Positions 63,940 through 64,000 of a stretch of DNA of 64,000 nt are shown here, piece by piece. The stretch's first letter is position 1. The number at the start of each line of letters is the position of its first letter. Under the pieces are notes generated by a model. It was not told the origin of the DNA, did not search any database, and worked only from the letters and a program-made list of their open reading frames with translations. The translations under genes were made by a program, and so were the position numbers. The DNA is taken from positions 86,687 through 150,686 of the forward strand of contig JAPOYL010000009.1 of the NCBI GenBank assembly GCA_026706595.1, read 5' to 3'. This DNA comes from Gammaproteobacteria bacterium. GTDB lineage: Bacteria > Pseudomonadota > Gammaproteobacteria > UBA4575.

Positions 63940-64000
63940 CCCGGCTGTCGCACACATCCCGGGGCACGGCAGGAAACGGCCCTGCCAATTGCACATGCAC

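Noticed and set aside
63968-63986. Hairpin GGCAGG-AAACGGC-CCTGCC near the right edge
   Set aside because: No T-run follows and the region ends at the window edge, so a terminator cannot be supported.

Overview
The window is a chromosomal stretch of a Gram-negative, sulfur-oxidizing gammaproteobacterium, probably an autotroph or mixotroph. The reasons are the complete aprM-aprB-aprA set for sulfite oxidation, a DsrS-like gene, gene pairs typical of the Gammaproteobacteria (aroQ-accB-accC, fis-purH-purD, fabA), a CCA-adding enzyme without an HD domain, PPi-type phosphofructokinase and glycerate kinase. I cannot name genus or species. No rRNA, tRNA, CRISPR array, insertion sequence, phage or integrase gene was found. 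Coding density is high and no gene is cut by either edge.

Layout. 1-9127: ABC-2 exporter on the minus strand, then aroQ-accBC, fis-purH-purD and an NDUFA9-like reductase. 9128-16756: housekeeping (zinc-peptidase lipoprotein, cca, uppP, MidA-like methyltransferase, pteridine reductase, ferredoxin-NADP reductase, Rieske ferredoxin, a uracil-DNA-glycosylase-like gene, two small unknowns). 16841-20959: aprMBA followed by a CbbQ-type AAA+ ATPase. 21434-35565: acetolactate-synthase-like enzyme, lipoprotein, pfp, adk, phosphoesterase, an operon with an unusual ferredoxin-reductase plus rhodanese and NUDIX genes, a trhO-tatD-bolA run, pepN and a CDGSH protein. 35661-46856: TonB-dependent receptor, fabA, an uncharacterised Mo/W-bis-pterin oxidoreductase with its own flavo-iron-sulfur partner, glycerate kinase, a degenerate L,D-transpeptidase and small unknowns. 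46884-54073: gltBD and a DUF1295 membrane protein. 54109-59437: a tight minus-strand operon Sel1-MoxR-VWA-DsrS-CysG. 59693-63939: a TrpD-fold protein, a 64-residue protein, two divergent unknowns, a 2OG-Fe(II) dioxygenase and an acetyltransferase.

How the genes work together. Sulfite made from reduced sulfur would be oxidized by AprBA, with AprM passing electrons to the membrane. The Sel1-MoxR-VWA-DsrS-CysG operon joins a AAA+/VWA chaperone pair to DsrS and to the enzyme that makes siroheme, the cofactor precursor of reverse-type sulfite reductase (DsrAB, not in this window). I read it as a candidate assembly module for that pathway and the most interesting part of the window. A second MoxR/CbbQ-class ATPase sits beside aprA without an adjacent VWA partner. 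Several proteins keep a known fold but have lost hallmark residues: the L,D-transpeptidase, the VWA-linked metallopeptidase domain, the TrpD-like enzyme, one ferredoxin reductase and a receiver-like protein. Inverted repeats overlap probable promoters before the Mo/W operon, the acetolactate-synthase-like gene and gltB.
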